Shown here: positions 51,022 through 60,051 of the stretch, piece after piece
How positions within the stretch are numbered: position 1 is the stretch's first letter
How the letters are laid out: the number at the start of each line of letters is the position of its first letter
IMG/VR virus record: IMGVR_UViG_3300036768_001863
Coordinates: 113,476 to 177,475 of that record
Direction: 5' to 3' (one strand)
Length of the DNA stretch: 64,000 nt
From: a virus
Translations under genes and position numbers: made by a program
The notes under the pieces: generated by a model
The model's input: the letters and a program-made list of their open reading frames with translations, nothing else
Databases searched by the model: none
What the model was told of the DNA's origin: nothing

Positions 51022-52101
51022 CTACGTCCGCTCCTTGCAGTAGCGCACACGCACGCCCTGTGCCGCTGCCTCGGCACGCACGTACTCCCGCAGGAACTCC
51101 CGCTCTAGGGAGCCCGGGTCGGTCCCTTCCGGCAACCGCACCGCGCAGAATCGCCCCGGCATCTCGTTGTCAAACCACTGCACCAGCTGCCGCGTGCTGC
51201 GGCTGTGGAACTCCTCCGGGTCCAGCAGCAGCACCAGGGAGCGCCGGCGGAACACGCGCAGCAGGCGGGAGCGCTGCACATCGGTCATCGTGTTGCCAAA
51301 GATGCAGCCCGCCATGCTGCCGAAACGCCAGACGTCCGTGGGCCCCTCGCACACGACGCCGGTATACCACTCCTTCATCCGGTCCCAGTTGTAGATGCAA
51401 CGGGACCGGAACTGACTGTTGGGGCAGCTGAAATACTTGACCGGCAGGTCACGCTTCCGCGCCGGGTCTTTCCAGGGCAGCTCGCCCACGTAGCGCGCCT
51501 GCCAGCCCTTCAGCTCTTCCCCCTCGAAGACCGGGATGATGAGACGGTGCCGGGCCAGAAAGTAGGGACTGTCCGTGCAGTAGCACACCCGGAACCTGCG
51601 CGCGACCTCGTCCGGGTCGAAACCGCGGTCCGCCAGATAGGCACGAGCGGGATGGCCGTCGTGCAGCTGGTCAAGGGGCAAGCACGCCCCCGGCCACTGG
51701 ACCACGCGGGCCCCCTCTGGCAGCCGCAGGCCAGAACGCACGTCGGCACGGTCCAGAGGCGTGCCGGCGGACTCCAGCCTCTCGATGAAGTCCTGCCAGT
51801 TCTCCGGCCTGCCCAGGCAGCCCTCGTTGAAGCAGATGGCCAGAAAGCGCATGCGCCGGCCCCAGCCGTCCCTCTGACCAAACATGTGGTTGACGAACAG
51901 CCGCTGCCGGTTGTCGCCGCAGTAGGGGCAGTTGACCCGGTAATACTCGCCATCCTGGACAAAGTGCAGGCGGGGCTCGTCCCCGTGGCCGCGCACAGGA
52001 CGCGCCACCAGGGACTGCCCTTCGTTCGACACCTTGACGGGCCCGAAATGGCGCCGCAGCCGGTCGTACAGGAAAGGGTTCAGCGGATGGACGCTGCTCA
52101 T
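51022..52101 (-). CDS. DnaG-type DNA primase
   Basis: A 359-residue protein. YYRVNCPYCGDNRQRLFVNH with FLAICFNEGCLGRPENWQDF makes an N-terminal zinc site. HRLIIPVFEGEELKGWQARY and VKYFSCPNS-type segments lead to the Toprim domain: TGVVCEGPTDVWRFGSMAGC with the catalytic Glu, and SLVLLLDPEEFH with the D-x-x pair. Makes RNA primers for lagging-strand synthesis. Its ATG overlaps the helicase gene stop by ATGA, so primase and helicase are made together. Shorter than cellular DnaG, which also carries a helicase-binding C-terminus. Confidence 0.88.
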   Translation of the reverse strand: MSSVHPLNPFLYDRLRRHFGPVKVSNEGQSLVARPVRGHGDEPRLHFVQDGEYYRVNCPYCGDNRQRLFVNHMFGQRDGWGRRMRFLAICFNEGCLGRPENWQDFIERLESAGTPLDRADVRSGLRLPEGARVVQWPGACLPLDQLHDGHPARAYLADRGFDPDEVARRFRVCYCTDSPYFLARHRLIIPVFEGEELKGWQARYVGELPWKDPARKRDLPVKYFSCPNSQFRSRCIYNWDRMKEWYTGVVCEGPTDVWRFGSMAGCIFGNTMTDVQRSRLLRVFRRRSLVLLLDPEEFHSRSTRQLVQWFDNEMPGRFCAVRLPEGTDPGSLEREFLREYVRAEAAAQGVRVRYCKERT

Positions 52102-53834
52102 GACACGTCCCCCACCCTGGTCTGGGCCGCGACCGAACCGTAGCGCACGGTCCCTCCAGAAGAAGACACCATACCTCCCAGCGTCCGGCTGTCCAGCGGC
52201 ACATAACCCCCCGACACCGGGTCATATCCCAGGTTGTGCCGCCGCACCAGACGGTTGAACTGGCCCACGACCTGGACCGTGATCCAGTGCTGGGGCGGCT
52301 CCCTGCGGTGCTTCGTACACTCGAACCGGCTGATGCCCGAGCTATCAGTCGGCGTCGCGCAGATTGCGAAATCGACATACTTGCCGACCGACTTGGATCC
52401 CTCCGCCTGGGCGTGGTGGAAACGGGCAGCGATGCTCTTCTCATTCTGGGCACCGCTGAACTGATGGGTCATCAGCATGGGAGCGGCAAACGGCTTGGTA
52501 ATCCGGTCCACTGCCTGCAAGGGGATGCGCTTGATGACCGACTGGAGCTTGCGGTCCACGTCGTCACCACCCGCCTCGGCCATCCGGTCCGCCAGGGCCG
52601 ACACGTGGTCGAGCCAGAAGGCGACCGGGTAGACGTCCTCGTGCCGGCGGAAGTAGGAGCGCAGCACGCCGGCAATCTCGGGGATGCCGCCGCTGCCGGC
52701 CGCGCACGGGCTGTCCTCCGAGTCGGTGCAGTCGAGCAGGACCAGGTGCTGGTTGGCAATGGGGACCACGCGCTCGACCCGCTGCCTTTCCGTCCGGAAC
52801 TTGCCGCTGGCAATCTCCTCGCGGAACTCTTCCAGCTCGTAGGACGTCCCGGGGACGTTCGGGTTGTGCCTGTCCTTGACCGCCCCCGGCGGCTTGTCCG
52901 ACAGGTCTTCCAGGTCACGCATGACGGCCAGCCTCTTCCACGGCACCCGGGCCATGTAGGACAGCAGGCGGATGCGGTAGTCGTCCTTGGTCCCCTCCGT
53001 GAATATCAGCACCACCACCGGCCTCTTCGGCTTCGGCGCACGGTGGCCGCCGGCGGCCCACTCCCTGACCGCCGCACGGTAGTCCGCGTGGCAGTCCAGG
53101 ATGGTCTGGCCGACCCCGTGGCAGGTCAACACGGTCTTGCACGACCCCGTGACCGCCAGGAACAGGACGACCTCCGGCTTCTTCCAGCCGCCACCGATCA
53201 GGTCGTCGATGGCGGCGACCCCGGTGCTGCGCAGCATGGATCCTTCCCGCCGGTGCCAGTTATCCGGGAAGGGCAGGTCCACGTCCACGCCCGTCAGCGA
53301 CGTGATCTGGTCCACCTCGCGCCGCGTCGCTTCCAACTCGGCCGAAAGGTCCACGGGCACCGTGTCGTCCTGCAAGAGCAAGGCGCGGGTATCCAGGGCC
53401 GCGCACTCCAGGAGGAACTCCTGGCACGTTTCGATGGCCGTCTGGACATGGACGTCGCTGGTGGACAGGTCCGCGCCGTGGTCCTCGTCGTCCCAGGCCC
53501 AGGCCAGGAACTCGTCCGCGGTCTGCCGCTCCTCGTCGCTGAGTAGCGACGGGGTTTCCGCCAGGGCCTGGTGCAGGTTCGCCGTCAGGGTGCCTCGCGG
53601 CGGCAGCACCTTGCGGCGGGCATAGAAGGCACGGACCTGCTTCCAGATCTGCGCATGGGCCTCGCCGATGCGCCGCACCGCCCGCACGGTGAGCTTGTGC
53701 TCCACTGCCTCGTAGGCCCGCTGGTTTCGGATCAGCACCGCCAGCATCTCCTCCTTGCGGGCCTCGTCCAGCATGACGCGCCTACCGGAAGAGGACGCAC
53801 CCTCACCGGTCCTACCATTCCGTGACATGGACAT
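52098..53834 (-). CDS. DnaB-like replicative helicase
   Basis: A 578-residue protein with a helical N-terminal half like DnaB and a RecA-fold C-terminal half: GVAAIDDLIGGGWKKPEVVL, then LAVTGSCKTVLTCHG as the P-loop, RPVVVLIFTEGTKDDYRIRL, YPVAFWLDHVSALADRM (Walker B region with Asp), and PMLMTHQFSGAQN (Gln/His sensor). The P-loop is unusual: AVTGSCKT in place of GxxGxGKT, with Cys before Lys and Ala at the first Gly. Lys-Thr is kept, so ATP binding may survive. The ATG at 53834 has GGAGGT seven bases upstream. Coupled to primase. Confidence 0.8.
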   Translation of the reverse strand: MSMSRNGRTGEGASSSGRRVMLDEARKEEMLAVLIRNQRAYEAVEHKLTVRAVRRIGEAHAQIWKQVRAFYARRKVLPPRGTLTANLHQALAETPSLLSDEERQTADEFLAWAWDDEDHGADLSTSDVHVQTAIETCQEFLLECAALDTRALLLQDDTVPVDLSAELEATRREVDQITSLTGVDVDLPFPDNWHRREGSMLRSTGVAAIDDLIGGGWKKPEVVLFLAVTGSCKTVLTCHGVGQTILDCHADYRAAVREWAAGGHRAPKPKRPVVVLIFTEGTKDDYRIRLLSYMARVPWKRLAVMRDLEDLSDKPPGAVKDRHNPNVPGTSYELEEFREEIASGKFRTERQRVERVVPIANQHLVLLDCTDSEDSPCAAGSGGIPEIAGVLRSYFRRHEDVYPVAFWLDHVSALADRMAEAGGDDVDRKLQSVIKRIPLQAVDRITKPFAAPMLMTHQFSGAQNEKSIAARFHHAQAEGSKSVGKYVDFAICATPTDSSGISRFECTKHRREPPQHWITVQVVGQFNRLVRRHNLGYDPVSGGYVPLDSRTLGGMVSSSGGTVRYGSVAAQTRVGDVS

Positions 53835-53852
53835 GACACACACCTCCCTCAC

Positions 53853-54641
53853 TCACTTAATGGCGATCAGACCAGCGAACGCCTGCCTGGCCCTGGCGGC
53901 AAATCCCTTCGGCAAAAAGGACTTCCAATGCCGCAGGTAGTAGCGCCGGTAGCGCTCGAACTGGACGACCGCCAGACCTTCCCACCGGAGAGCGACCTGG
54001 CGAAAGCGCTCCCCTGCCATCTCCACTGCCAGGCGAGAAGCCAGACAGTACCGAAACAGAGGAGACAGCTCCAGATGGCTTGTCGCCAGGACCGTGGCCC
54101 AGCACTCGACCGGCGTTTCGCCGTCCGCCTCCGCCAGGCGGTACGCATTGTCGGCAATGCGTTTCTGCGCGGCCAGCTCCAGGGCGACCCGCTGGTGGAT
54201 CCTGGGCTCGTACTTCCGCCAGCGGTCCAGGTACTTGTCCCCCCGCAACTGCCACGGCTCCGGAGGATAACGAACCTCCGGTCCCAGCAGGTCGAACTGT
54301 AACGCCAGATAGGGCTCGACCGGGACACGGTGCTCTTCCAGCCAGTTAAACAGCCTCTGCCACTCGTTGCGCGTGGCTGGCACGACCACCGCCTTCCCGT
54401 CCCCCTCCTCGCCGTCCACCGTGCGCGCCGGTAGACCGTCGTAGGAACGCGGCGGCCGGTAACACACCACCTGGCCCCGGCGGGCAGACTCCCAGTTGGA
54501 ACGCTCCGCCACGTAGGCCAGCTTGACGCGCAACGCCTCCGGCGTCAGCGCAGCGTCGTCGCTGTCATCCCGTCCAACCGGGGGGCAGGGACGCCTCTCC
54601 CGGTTGGACGCTCCAAAAATGCTGCTGCGCGGCCTGCGCAC
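53853..54641 (-). CDS. Hypothetical protein, 262 residues, in replication cluster
   Basis: No family recognised. Helical, with NEWQRLFNWLEEHRVPVEPY, VALELAAQKRIADNAYRLAE and FERYRRYYLRHWKSFLPKGF. GTG at 54641 has AGGAGG six bases upstream and starts just after the SF2 helicase stop, which fixes it well; the longer open frame is shadow. Position between two helicases hints at a loader or accessory factor, which the sequence alone does not show. Confidence 0.65.
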   Translation of the reverse strand: MRRPRSSIFGASNRERRPCPPVGRDDSDDAALTPEALRVKLAYVAERSNWESARRGQVVCYRPPRSYDGLPARTVDGEEGDGKAVVVPATRNEWQRLFNWLEEHRVPVEPYLALQFDLLGPEVRYPPEPWQLRGDKYLDRWRKYEPRIHQRVALELAAQKRIADNAYRLAEADGETPVECWATVLATSHLELSPLFRYCLASRLAVEMAGERFRQVALRWEGLAVVQFERYRRYYLRHWKSFLPKGFAARARQAFAGLIAIK

Positions 54642-54651
54642 CTCCCACCTC

Positions 54652-56205
54652 CTACTCCTCCCCGTCCGCCGCGGAATGGCAGGAACCAGACAGCCGGCGC
54701 GGATAGTGCTGCGTCCACTGGTTCTCCGCATAGCGCCGCGACCTTCCCCGTGCCTTCGCCCGGAAACCCGCGTCGAACTGGTCCAGGTAGTCATGTACGA
54801 TGCCACACCGTTTGCGGCCCGCCTCGTCCCGCCGCGCCGCCCGGCCGGGTATCTGCGTGTCGTTGATGGGCGAGCCGCCCGCGTCCGCACGGATCAGAAC
54901 CTGCAACTGCTTGAAGTCCACGCCCACGTTCCACACCGGCGTGGCAATCACCTTCTTGAGACGCCCCTGCTCAAAGCGGCGCGTGATCCTGGCCTTGCGC
55001 TCGTCCGACATGGGCTCCCAGTCCGGCGGCACCAGGCCCTTCCGCCGGAAACGGGCAATGTCCCACGGCCGCAGACCCTGGCCGGAATAGACCAGGGTGA
55101 ACTCCGGCAGCAGCTTCTTCAGGTGCAGGGCGTGCTCGATAGTTTCGACCGTGATAAGCACCTGCGTGTCAGCATCATAACGCCGCGCGTCGGCGGCAAT
55201 GACCTCGTTCCGGTAGGTGTTCGTCCAGATGCCATAGCGCTTCTTGCGCACGCCATCCGCACCCGCGCACGGGTTGACGTCCATGATGACGTCGTTCCAC
55301 ACCACCTCGATGGGGACCACCATGCCGTGCTCCACCGCCTCGTGGTACTGCACCTTGAGACGGATAGGGCCCGCCATCGCCTCGGCCCGCATGTCCTTGT
55401 TGTCCAGGCGCATATCCCAGGTAGCGGAGAACATCCAGATGCGGGCATGGCCGAAGATGCGGCCGACGTTCTCCGCGAACCTGTCCGCGCACGCCTGGTG
55501 CCCCTCGTCGATGAAGACGAAATCCTCCTCGCCCGTCGCATGGTGGAGCGAGTCGGCCGTGTAACACATGACCCGGCGGTTCAGCACCTTCCGGCCGCCG
55601 CCGACAATGCCGACGCTCGGCAGGTTCATGGCCAGCTCAGGGTACAGACGCTGGTGCAGGACAGGAACGTTCTTGGTGACAACGGCGATCTTGGCCTTAG
55701 GGAACAGCATGCACGCCAGGACAATGATGGTCCCCTTGCCCCAGGCCGGCGGGCAGGACACGCGGCCGCACTCGTGCCGGGCGATCAGCTCCAGGCAGTG
55801 GCGCTGCTGGTAACGGAACTGAAACCCCTCCCGCTCGAACTGCTCGATGCGGTCCCAGCGCGGACAGTAGACGGTGCGAGCGCGCTCCTCGGCCAGCTCA
55901 TGATCGGCCGCCGTCGCCCAGCGCAGCTGCACCCGGTAGCCTGCCTCCTTCAGGAGCGCCAGCACACGCTCGGTCAGGCCAAAGGGGAAGGCGATCCGCC
56001 CCTTGTGGTCCTCACCGAAAAGCTCCCAGACGACTTCCTCGAACGCGGGCAGACCGGCACGGCGAGCCTCAGCCAGCTCCCTGCCGTGGAAGAAGCGCTT
56101 CTCCACATACGACAGCTCCGGCGCCAGCAGGTTCAGGACGTGGCGCGTGGTCGGATCAACCACTACCTGGTTCGCAGAACGCAATAGCACAACCTCGGCG
56201 CGCAT
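54652..56205 (-). CDS. Superfamily 2 DNA/RNA helicase (UvsW/RadD-like)
   Basis: A 517-residue protein. A preceding domain (about 1-140) leads to FRYQQRHCLELIARHECGRV (Q-motif-like), Walker A SCPPAWGKGTIIVLAC (Gly in place of the usual Ser/Thr after GK), FVFIDEGHQA (DEGH box), WMFSATWDMR (motif III), then QVLITVETIEHALHL, VIATPVWNVGVDFKQLQVLI and QIPGRAARRDEAG (motif VI with Arg fingers). In T4, UvsW unwinds branched recombination intermediates. ATG 56205 is the only start in a frame otherwise well supported. Confidence 0.85.
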   Translation of the reverse strand: MRAEVVLLRSANQVVVDPTTRHVLNLLAPELSYVEKRFFHGRELAEARRAGLPAFEEVVWELFGEDHKGRIAFPFGLTERVLALLKEAGYRVQLRWATAADHELAEERARTVYCPRWDRIEQFEREGFQFRYQQRHCLELIARHECGRVSCPPAWGKGTIIVLACMLFPKAKIAVVTKNVPVLHQRLYPELAMNLPSVGIVGGGRKVLNRRVMCYTADSLHHATGEEDFVFIDEGHQACADRFAENVGRIFGHARIWMFSATWDMRLDNKDMRAEAMAGPIRLKVQYHEAVEHGMVVPIEVVWNDVIMDVNPCAGADGVRKKRYGIWTNTYRNEVIAADARRYDADTQVLITVETIEHALHLKKLLPEFTLVYSGQGLRPWDIARFRRKGLVPPDWEPMSDERKARITRRFEQGRLKKVIATPVWNVGVDFKQLQVLIRADAGGSPINDTQIPGRAARRDEAGRKRCGIVHDYLDQFDAGFRAKARGRSRRYAENQWTQHYPRRLSGSCHSAADGEE

Positions 56206-56311
56206 GGGTACGCCCAGAATCGTCGAAAAATGTATTGCGACCGAAGTGGAGAAATGCTATAGTGAAAGGACGCTTGATCGTCGGGAGCAACTCACACCTG
56301 ACACAAGCCCC

Positions 56312-56884
56312 TCACCGCAGCAGGGTGGCCTGGTCCGCTGGCAACGGGCCAGGCCCCCTTTGTTTTTCCACCTCGCTACTGTTACCGTCCGGCGGCACGT
56401 CCAGTGGCAGGTGCCGCGTCCGAATGCTCTCCACGTCAAAAAACCCGTATTCCCCTGGCTGCCATGGGCTCAACCCCCGGTAACGCCCCGCCAAGGACAT
56501 AAGGCGCCACAGGTCTTCGTCCGTGACGACGGCAGGTACCACGCAGTGAATGCCAACCACCTGGCCGGGCAGGAGCGCCTCATGCACCGCGTAGCGCCAG
56601 CGGTTGCCAGCGCCACTGGGATAGTAGCGGCGGAACCAGCCGCCTGGCCGCCCCGTGCAGCCGTCCACGGCGATGTCCCAGAGAATCTTGCCCACCTCGT
56701 CCTGGTGCCTACCCAGCAGGCGAGAGGCGAAACGCATGTTCGCACGGTGCCAGCTGGAGAGGAAAATCACCTGACCGTGCGGATTCCGCGGCAGAAGGAA
56801 ACGTCCGCGGAACCGCTCCTTGGCATTGCCCAGACAGTGCTTCGTGAACCGTATCCTTACGGTCAACTCACGCATAGCAGCCAT
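56312..56884 (-). CDS. Hypothetical phage protein, about 190 residues
   Basis: No named family. Conserved-looking core: LTVRIRFTKHCLGNAKERFR, GRFLLPRNPHGQVIFLSSWH, RLLGRHQDEVGKILWDIAVD and YGFFDVESIRTRHLPLDV. The many His, Arg and Lys suggest nucleic-acid handling. Starts at 56884 (MAAMREL) or 56875; GGGGG lies before the first. A roughly 100-base AT-richer gap (56206-56311) separates it from the SF2 helicase gene and could hold that gene's promoter; no clear -35/-10 pair stands out. Confidence 0.62.
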   Translation of the reverse strand: MAAMRELTVRIRFTKHCLGNAKERFRGRFLLPRNPHGQVIFLSSWHRANMRFASRLLGRHQDEVGKILWDIAVDGCTGRPGGWFRRYYPSGAGNRWRYAVHEALLPGQVVGIHCVVPAVVTDEDLWRLMSLAGRYRGLSPWQPGEYGFFDVESIRTRHLPLDVPPDGNSSEVEKQRGPGPLPADQATLLR

Positions 56885-56932
56885 GCCCCCTGGCAACTGC
56901 AACGACCATTCTACACGATCCCAGCGCAAACA

Positions 56933-57889
56933 TCAAATACGTTTCTGCGCCCGATAGTGAGACAAGAAGCGGTCCGCTTCCTCCCGGTCGCCAAAGAAGC
57001 GCAAGGGGTCAAAGTGTGCCTCCGGGTGACGCGGCTGGACCTCCAGCAGCCAGACAATGGCCACCAGGTCCGCCAGACGACGGCAGCCACGCAACAGCCC
57101 ATCCGGGCAGACGTCCTGTCCGCACCTCCCTGCGGCAAGGGCGCGCCCCAGGAAGCCTGTGGGGCTGCTACCCTGCCCGCCGTACCAGGTCTGCACCACC
57201 CGCACGGCACGGTCGAAATGCCTACCCGGCGGACCGTCCCCTAGGTAGGCGCGCATGTTGGCCGGGACCAGTCCCAGGTGCGCGTGCAAGCGCCCCAAGC
57301 GACCAGGATGGGTCGGGTGCTTGTACCAGCGTGGATCCACAATGTCGCACAGCAAGCGGCAGCCCGCGTCCACGTCCAACCCAGGGACGAAGCTGAGTGC
57401 CGGCCAGGCCGGGTGGTAGACCACGATGCGGCGCACGATCTCGGGAACGCTGACCGAGCCAGCCAGCTGCTGGATCATGGCGTAGGTGCAAAAGTCCAAG
57501 TTGCTCATGTCGTGCCACATGCCCGGACAGCGGCTCGAGTAGGTCGGCTGCCACAGGTGCTGCAATACCGCCACCGGGTCGTCACGCAGCGCCGCCGTGG
57601 GCACCAGAGCAGGCGCCGCCAGCTGCACGCGCTGCTGCCGGTACATCTCCGGCTGACTGGCGCGCAGCTGCTGGACATGGACGACCAGAGGCGCGTTGGC
57701 CCAAGTCCCCAGCAGCCTGATGCAAGCAGCCGAGGACAAGGGGAAGCCAAGAACGTCCGAACGAAGAAAGTCCTGGGCCGGCAGAAAACTGTTCACTGCC
57801 AGCTGGCCGTCGTCCCCATACCAGACCAGGCCGTCCGCGTCCGTGTGCAGCCGCAGGACTGCCACCCGTCCGGGCGCCCCAGCGGACAT
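56933..57889 (-). CDS. Hypothetical protein, 318 residues
   Basis: No family recognised. Segments GLVWYGDDGQLAVNSFLPAQ, FLGLDVDAG-like and PAWPALSFVPGLDVDAGCRL, GRHFDRAVRVVQTWYGGQGS and RLADLVAIVWLLEVQPRHPE indicate a folded alpha/beta protein. ATG 57889 follows GGAGGG and lies five bases after the SbcC-like stop, so it is co-transcribed with the Rad50/Mre11-like pair and may belong to the same repair pathway. Confidence 0.68.
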   Translation of the reverse strand: MSAGAPGRVAVLRLHTDADGLVWYGDDGQLAVNSFLPAQDFLRSDVLGFPLSSAACIRLLGTWANAPLVVHVQQLRASQPEMYRQQRVQLAAPALVPTAALRDDPVAVLQHLWQPTYSSRCPGMWHDMSNLDFCTYAMIQQLAGSVSVPEIVRRIVVYHPAWPALSFVPGLDVDAGCRLLCDIVDPRWYKHPTHPGRLGRLHAHLGLVPANMRAYLGDGPPGRHFDRAVRVVQTWYGGQGSSPTGFLGRALAAGRCGQDVCPDGLLRGCRRLADLVAIVWLLEVQPRHPEAHFDPLRFFGDREEADRFLSHYRAQKRI

Positions 57890-57894
57890 GGCAC

Positions 57895-60027
57895 CTACCC
57901 TCCCAGCTCGATGACCTGGTCGAAAGAACTGCGCAGGTCCGGGTCGTGCGTGACCATGATGATCTGCCGGCGCCCGCGCACCCGGGAACTCATGGCGCCC
58001 AGCGCCTGCGCCAGATACCTGCGGTTCTCCGCGTCCAGGTGGGCCGTTGGCTCGTCCAAGGCGAGCATACCCAGGTCATGCTGCCAAAGCGAGGCCACCG
58101 CGGTCCAGAACGCCAGGGCAAGGACGACCCGCTGGCCCGTGGACAGCCTTCCGGCCGGGAGCGGTGGCAGTCCCGGACGGTGGGCGCGGAAAGACAGGTC
58201 GTCCTCCACCTCGACCCAGAACGGACTGCCAAAATGGGCCAGCCCATCGTTGATGTCCCCCACCAGGCGCGCCAGGTTGGCCAGGGCCACGCGGCGGGGC
58301 AGACGGTCCCGATGCAGGACGTCCCGAGCCGCCTCGGCCACGCGGGCCATGCTCCGGGCGCGACGCTGGCGCCGCAGACGGACACGCAGCCGGCGCAGCT
58401 CATCCTCCAGGGACTCGATCCGAGCCAACAGGCCGCGCCTCTCCCCCTGGAGACGGGCAACCTCCTCCCGCGCCTCCGCATGCTCCGCCAACCGCCGCCG
58501 CGCCCGCTCCACCAGCTCCTCCGGTTCCTCGTTCGCCGCCAGACGTTCCTCCAGCTTCGCCAGCTGATCGTCCAGGGCGGCCACGTCGGCCTCCGCCCGC
58601 TGGTAGGCGTCCACCGCCTGCCGCCAGGACGCCTGCGCCTCGTCCAGGTCCGCCAGCCTCCGCCGCTGCGCTGCCACCACAGCCTTCAGCTGCTCCCGGT
58701 CGCCGTCCGGCGCGGTCATGTCCGGCAGAGACTCCAACGCCTCCCGGTTGGCACGCACGCGGGCGGCGAAGCCAGCCTGCCACTTCTCGTACCGCCGCAG
58801 GGCGCGCTCGTACTCGGCCAGGGCAGTAGCCTCGCCGCGACGCTCCTGAATGACAGCGGGATGGTCCCGCGCGATCCGCCGCTGCCTCTCCAGGTGATCG
58901 TGCAGCTGATCGACCGGCGTGCCGCAGACCGGACAGGCCACGCGGCCGCTCTCGTCAAAAATGGCAACGGTCCTGCGAGCCTGCTCCAGCTCCTGCTCCA
59001 GCCGCGCCAGGCACCGTTGCAACTCCGTCGCGTCCGTCCAGCGGAACGCGGGGGGCGAAGGCGGAGACATCATGGCCTCCTCACGCTTCAGCGACTCCGC
59101 CTCCAGCTTCAGGTCGCGGCGGCGCTGGCGGTGCTTCTCGTAGGCGTCCCAGGCGCGCAGGGCCGCTGCCGCCTCCTCCGCCTCCTGCCGCGCCGCCGCG
59201 CACTCCCGCTGCAAGCGCTCGGTCGCGGAACCACGCTCGTCCGCCTGCCGCCGGAGGGCGTCCCGTTGCCGGACCAGCTCCTCCCGGCGCCCACGCGCCA
59301 TCTCCCACTGCTCCCGCAACTCAGAGCGCAGCAGCTGCCTCTGCAAGATGGCGCGGGCAGACGCCTCGCTTCTGGCGTTGAGCAGCCGTCCGGCCGCGGC
59401 TGCCGCGGCAGCGTCCAGCTCGGCGACCTGGCCGCGCAGTTGGTCCAGCTGCCGGGCCAGCTCGTCCGAGTTGTCCTCGACGACGGCATGGACATCGGCA
59501 TCCTCGCCGAGGGCACGCCCCAGGGCGTCCCAGATGGCCTCGCAGCGCTCCGTGCGGCAAAGCACAGCAAACGACCTGGCCCGTTCCGCCTGGGCAGCGG
59601 ACAGGAAGTCGTAAATCCGGTCCTGGGACTTGAAGACGTACAACTTGAGCAGGTTGCCGTCCACTCCCAGCACGCGCTCGATCTCGGCCTGGCCCTTGGG
59701 AACATCCGTGATGGGCTTGCCGCCGTCCACGCGCACCTCACACAGCGGCCGACCACGGAGACGCCGCGTGATGCTCAGCCGGCAACCGTTGTGCTCCAGC
59801 TCACCGCTGATGAAGCTCTCTTCCTTCTCGCCCGCCGTGGCGCGGATACAGTCCAGCTTCACCCCATCGAAGCGGGTAAAGTCATTGGTGAGCAGGGCGT
59901 ACATGAAGTTCAACAGGGAACTCTTGCCGGCCCCATTGGGTCCGAAGATGCCAACCGATCCTCGCTCCAGACGCCAGCTGGCATCCGTGAAAGGGCCAAC
60001 ATTGCGCAGCCGGACCCAGGTGTAATA
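57895..60027 (-). CDS. sbcC: SbcC/Rad50-like ATPase subunit (T4 gp46-like)
   Basis: A 710-residue protein. Walker A VGIFGPNGAGKSSLLNF (about 27-43); long coiled coils on both sides of a zinc hook ACPVCGTPVDQLHDH (about 360); signature LSTGQRVVLALAF (about 627); Walker B MLALDEPTAHLD (about 654). This is the full SMC/Rad50 layout but short, as in phage gp46. With the SbcD-like nuclease it resects DNA ends and opens hairpins, feeding the RecA-like recombinase. Start at 60027 (MYYTWVRLRN), where GGGGGTGGAGG precedes the ATG closely. Directly follows sbcD. Confidence 0.93.
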   Translation of the reverse strand, partial: YYTWVRLRNVGPFTDASWRLERGSVGIFGPNGAGKSSLLNFMYALLTNDFTRFDGVKLDCIRATAGEKEESFISGELEHNGCRLSITRRLRGRPLCEVRVDGGKPITDVPKGQAEIERVLGVDGNLLKLYVFKSQDRIYDFLSAAQAERARSFAVLCRTERCEAIWDALGRALGEDADVHAVVEDNSDELARQLDQLRGQVAELDAAAAAAAGRLLNARSEASARAILQRQLLRSELREQWEMARGRREELVRQRDALRRQADERGSATERLQRECAAARQEAEEAAAALRAWDAYEKHRQRRRDLKLEAESLKREEAMMSPPSPPAFRWTDATELQRCLARLEQELEQARRTVAIFDESGRVACPVCGTPVDQLHDHLERQRRIARDHPAVIQERRGEATALAEYERALRRYEKWQAGFAARVRANREALESLPDMTAPDGDREQLKAVVAAQRRRLADLDEAQASWRQAVDAYQRAEADVAALDDQLAKLEERLAANEEPEELVERARRRLAEHAEAREEVARLQGERRGLLARIESLEDELRRLRVRLRRQRRARSMARVAEAARDVLHRDRLPRRVALANLARLVGDINDGLAHFGSPFWVEVEDDLSFRAHRPGLPPLPAGRLSTGQRVVLALAFWTAVASLWQHDLGMLALDEPTAHLDAENRRYLAQALGAMSSRVRGRRQIIMVTHDPDLRSSFDQVIELGG

Positions 60028-60051
60028 CATGCCTCCACCCCCGGAGAACAA

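Noticed and set aside
47693-51043. 1116-codon plus-strand open frame opposite the DNA polymerase
   Set aside because: Antisense shadow: high GC keeps it open, it has no ribosome site or recognisable domain, and the minus strand encodes an unmistakable polymerase.
56206-56311. Promoter for the SF2 helicase gene
   Set aside because: The gap is AT-richer and has a TATAGC word, but no convincing -35 element at normal spacing, so it was not annotated.
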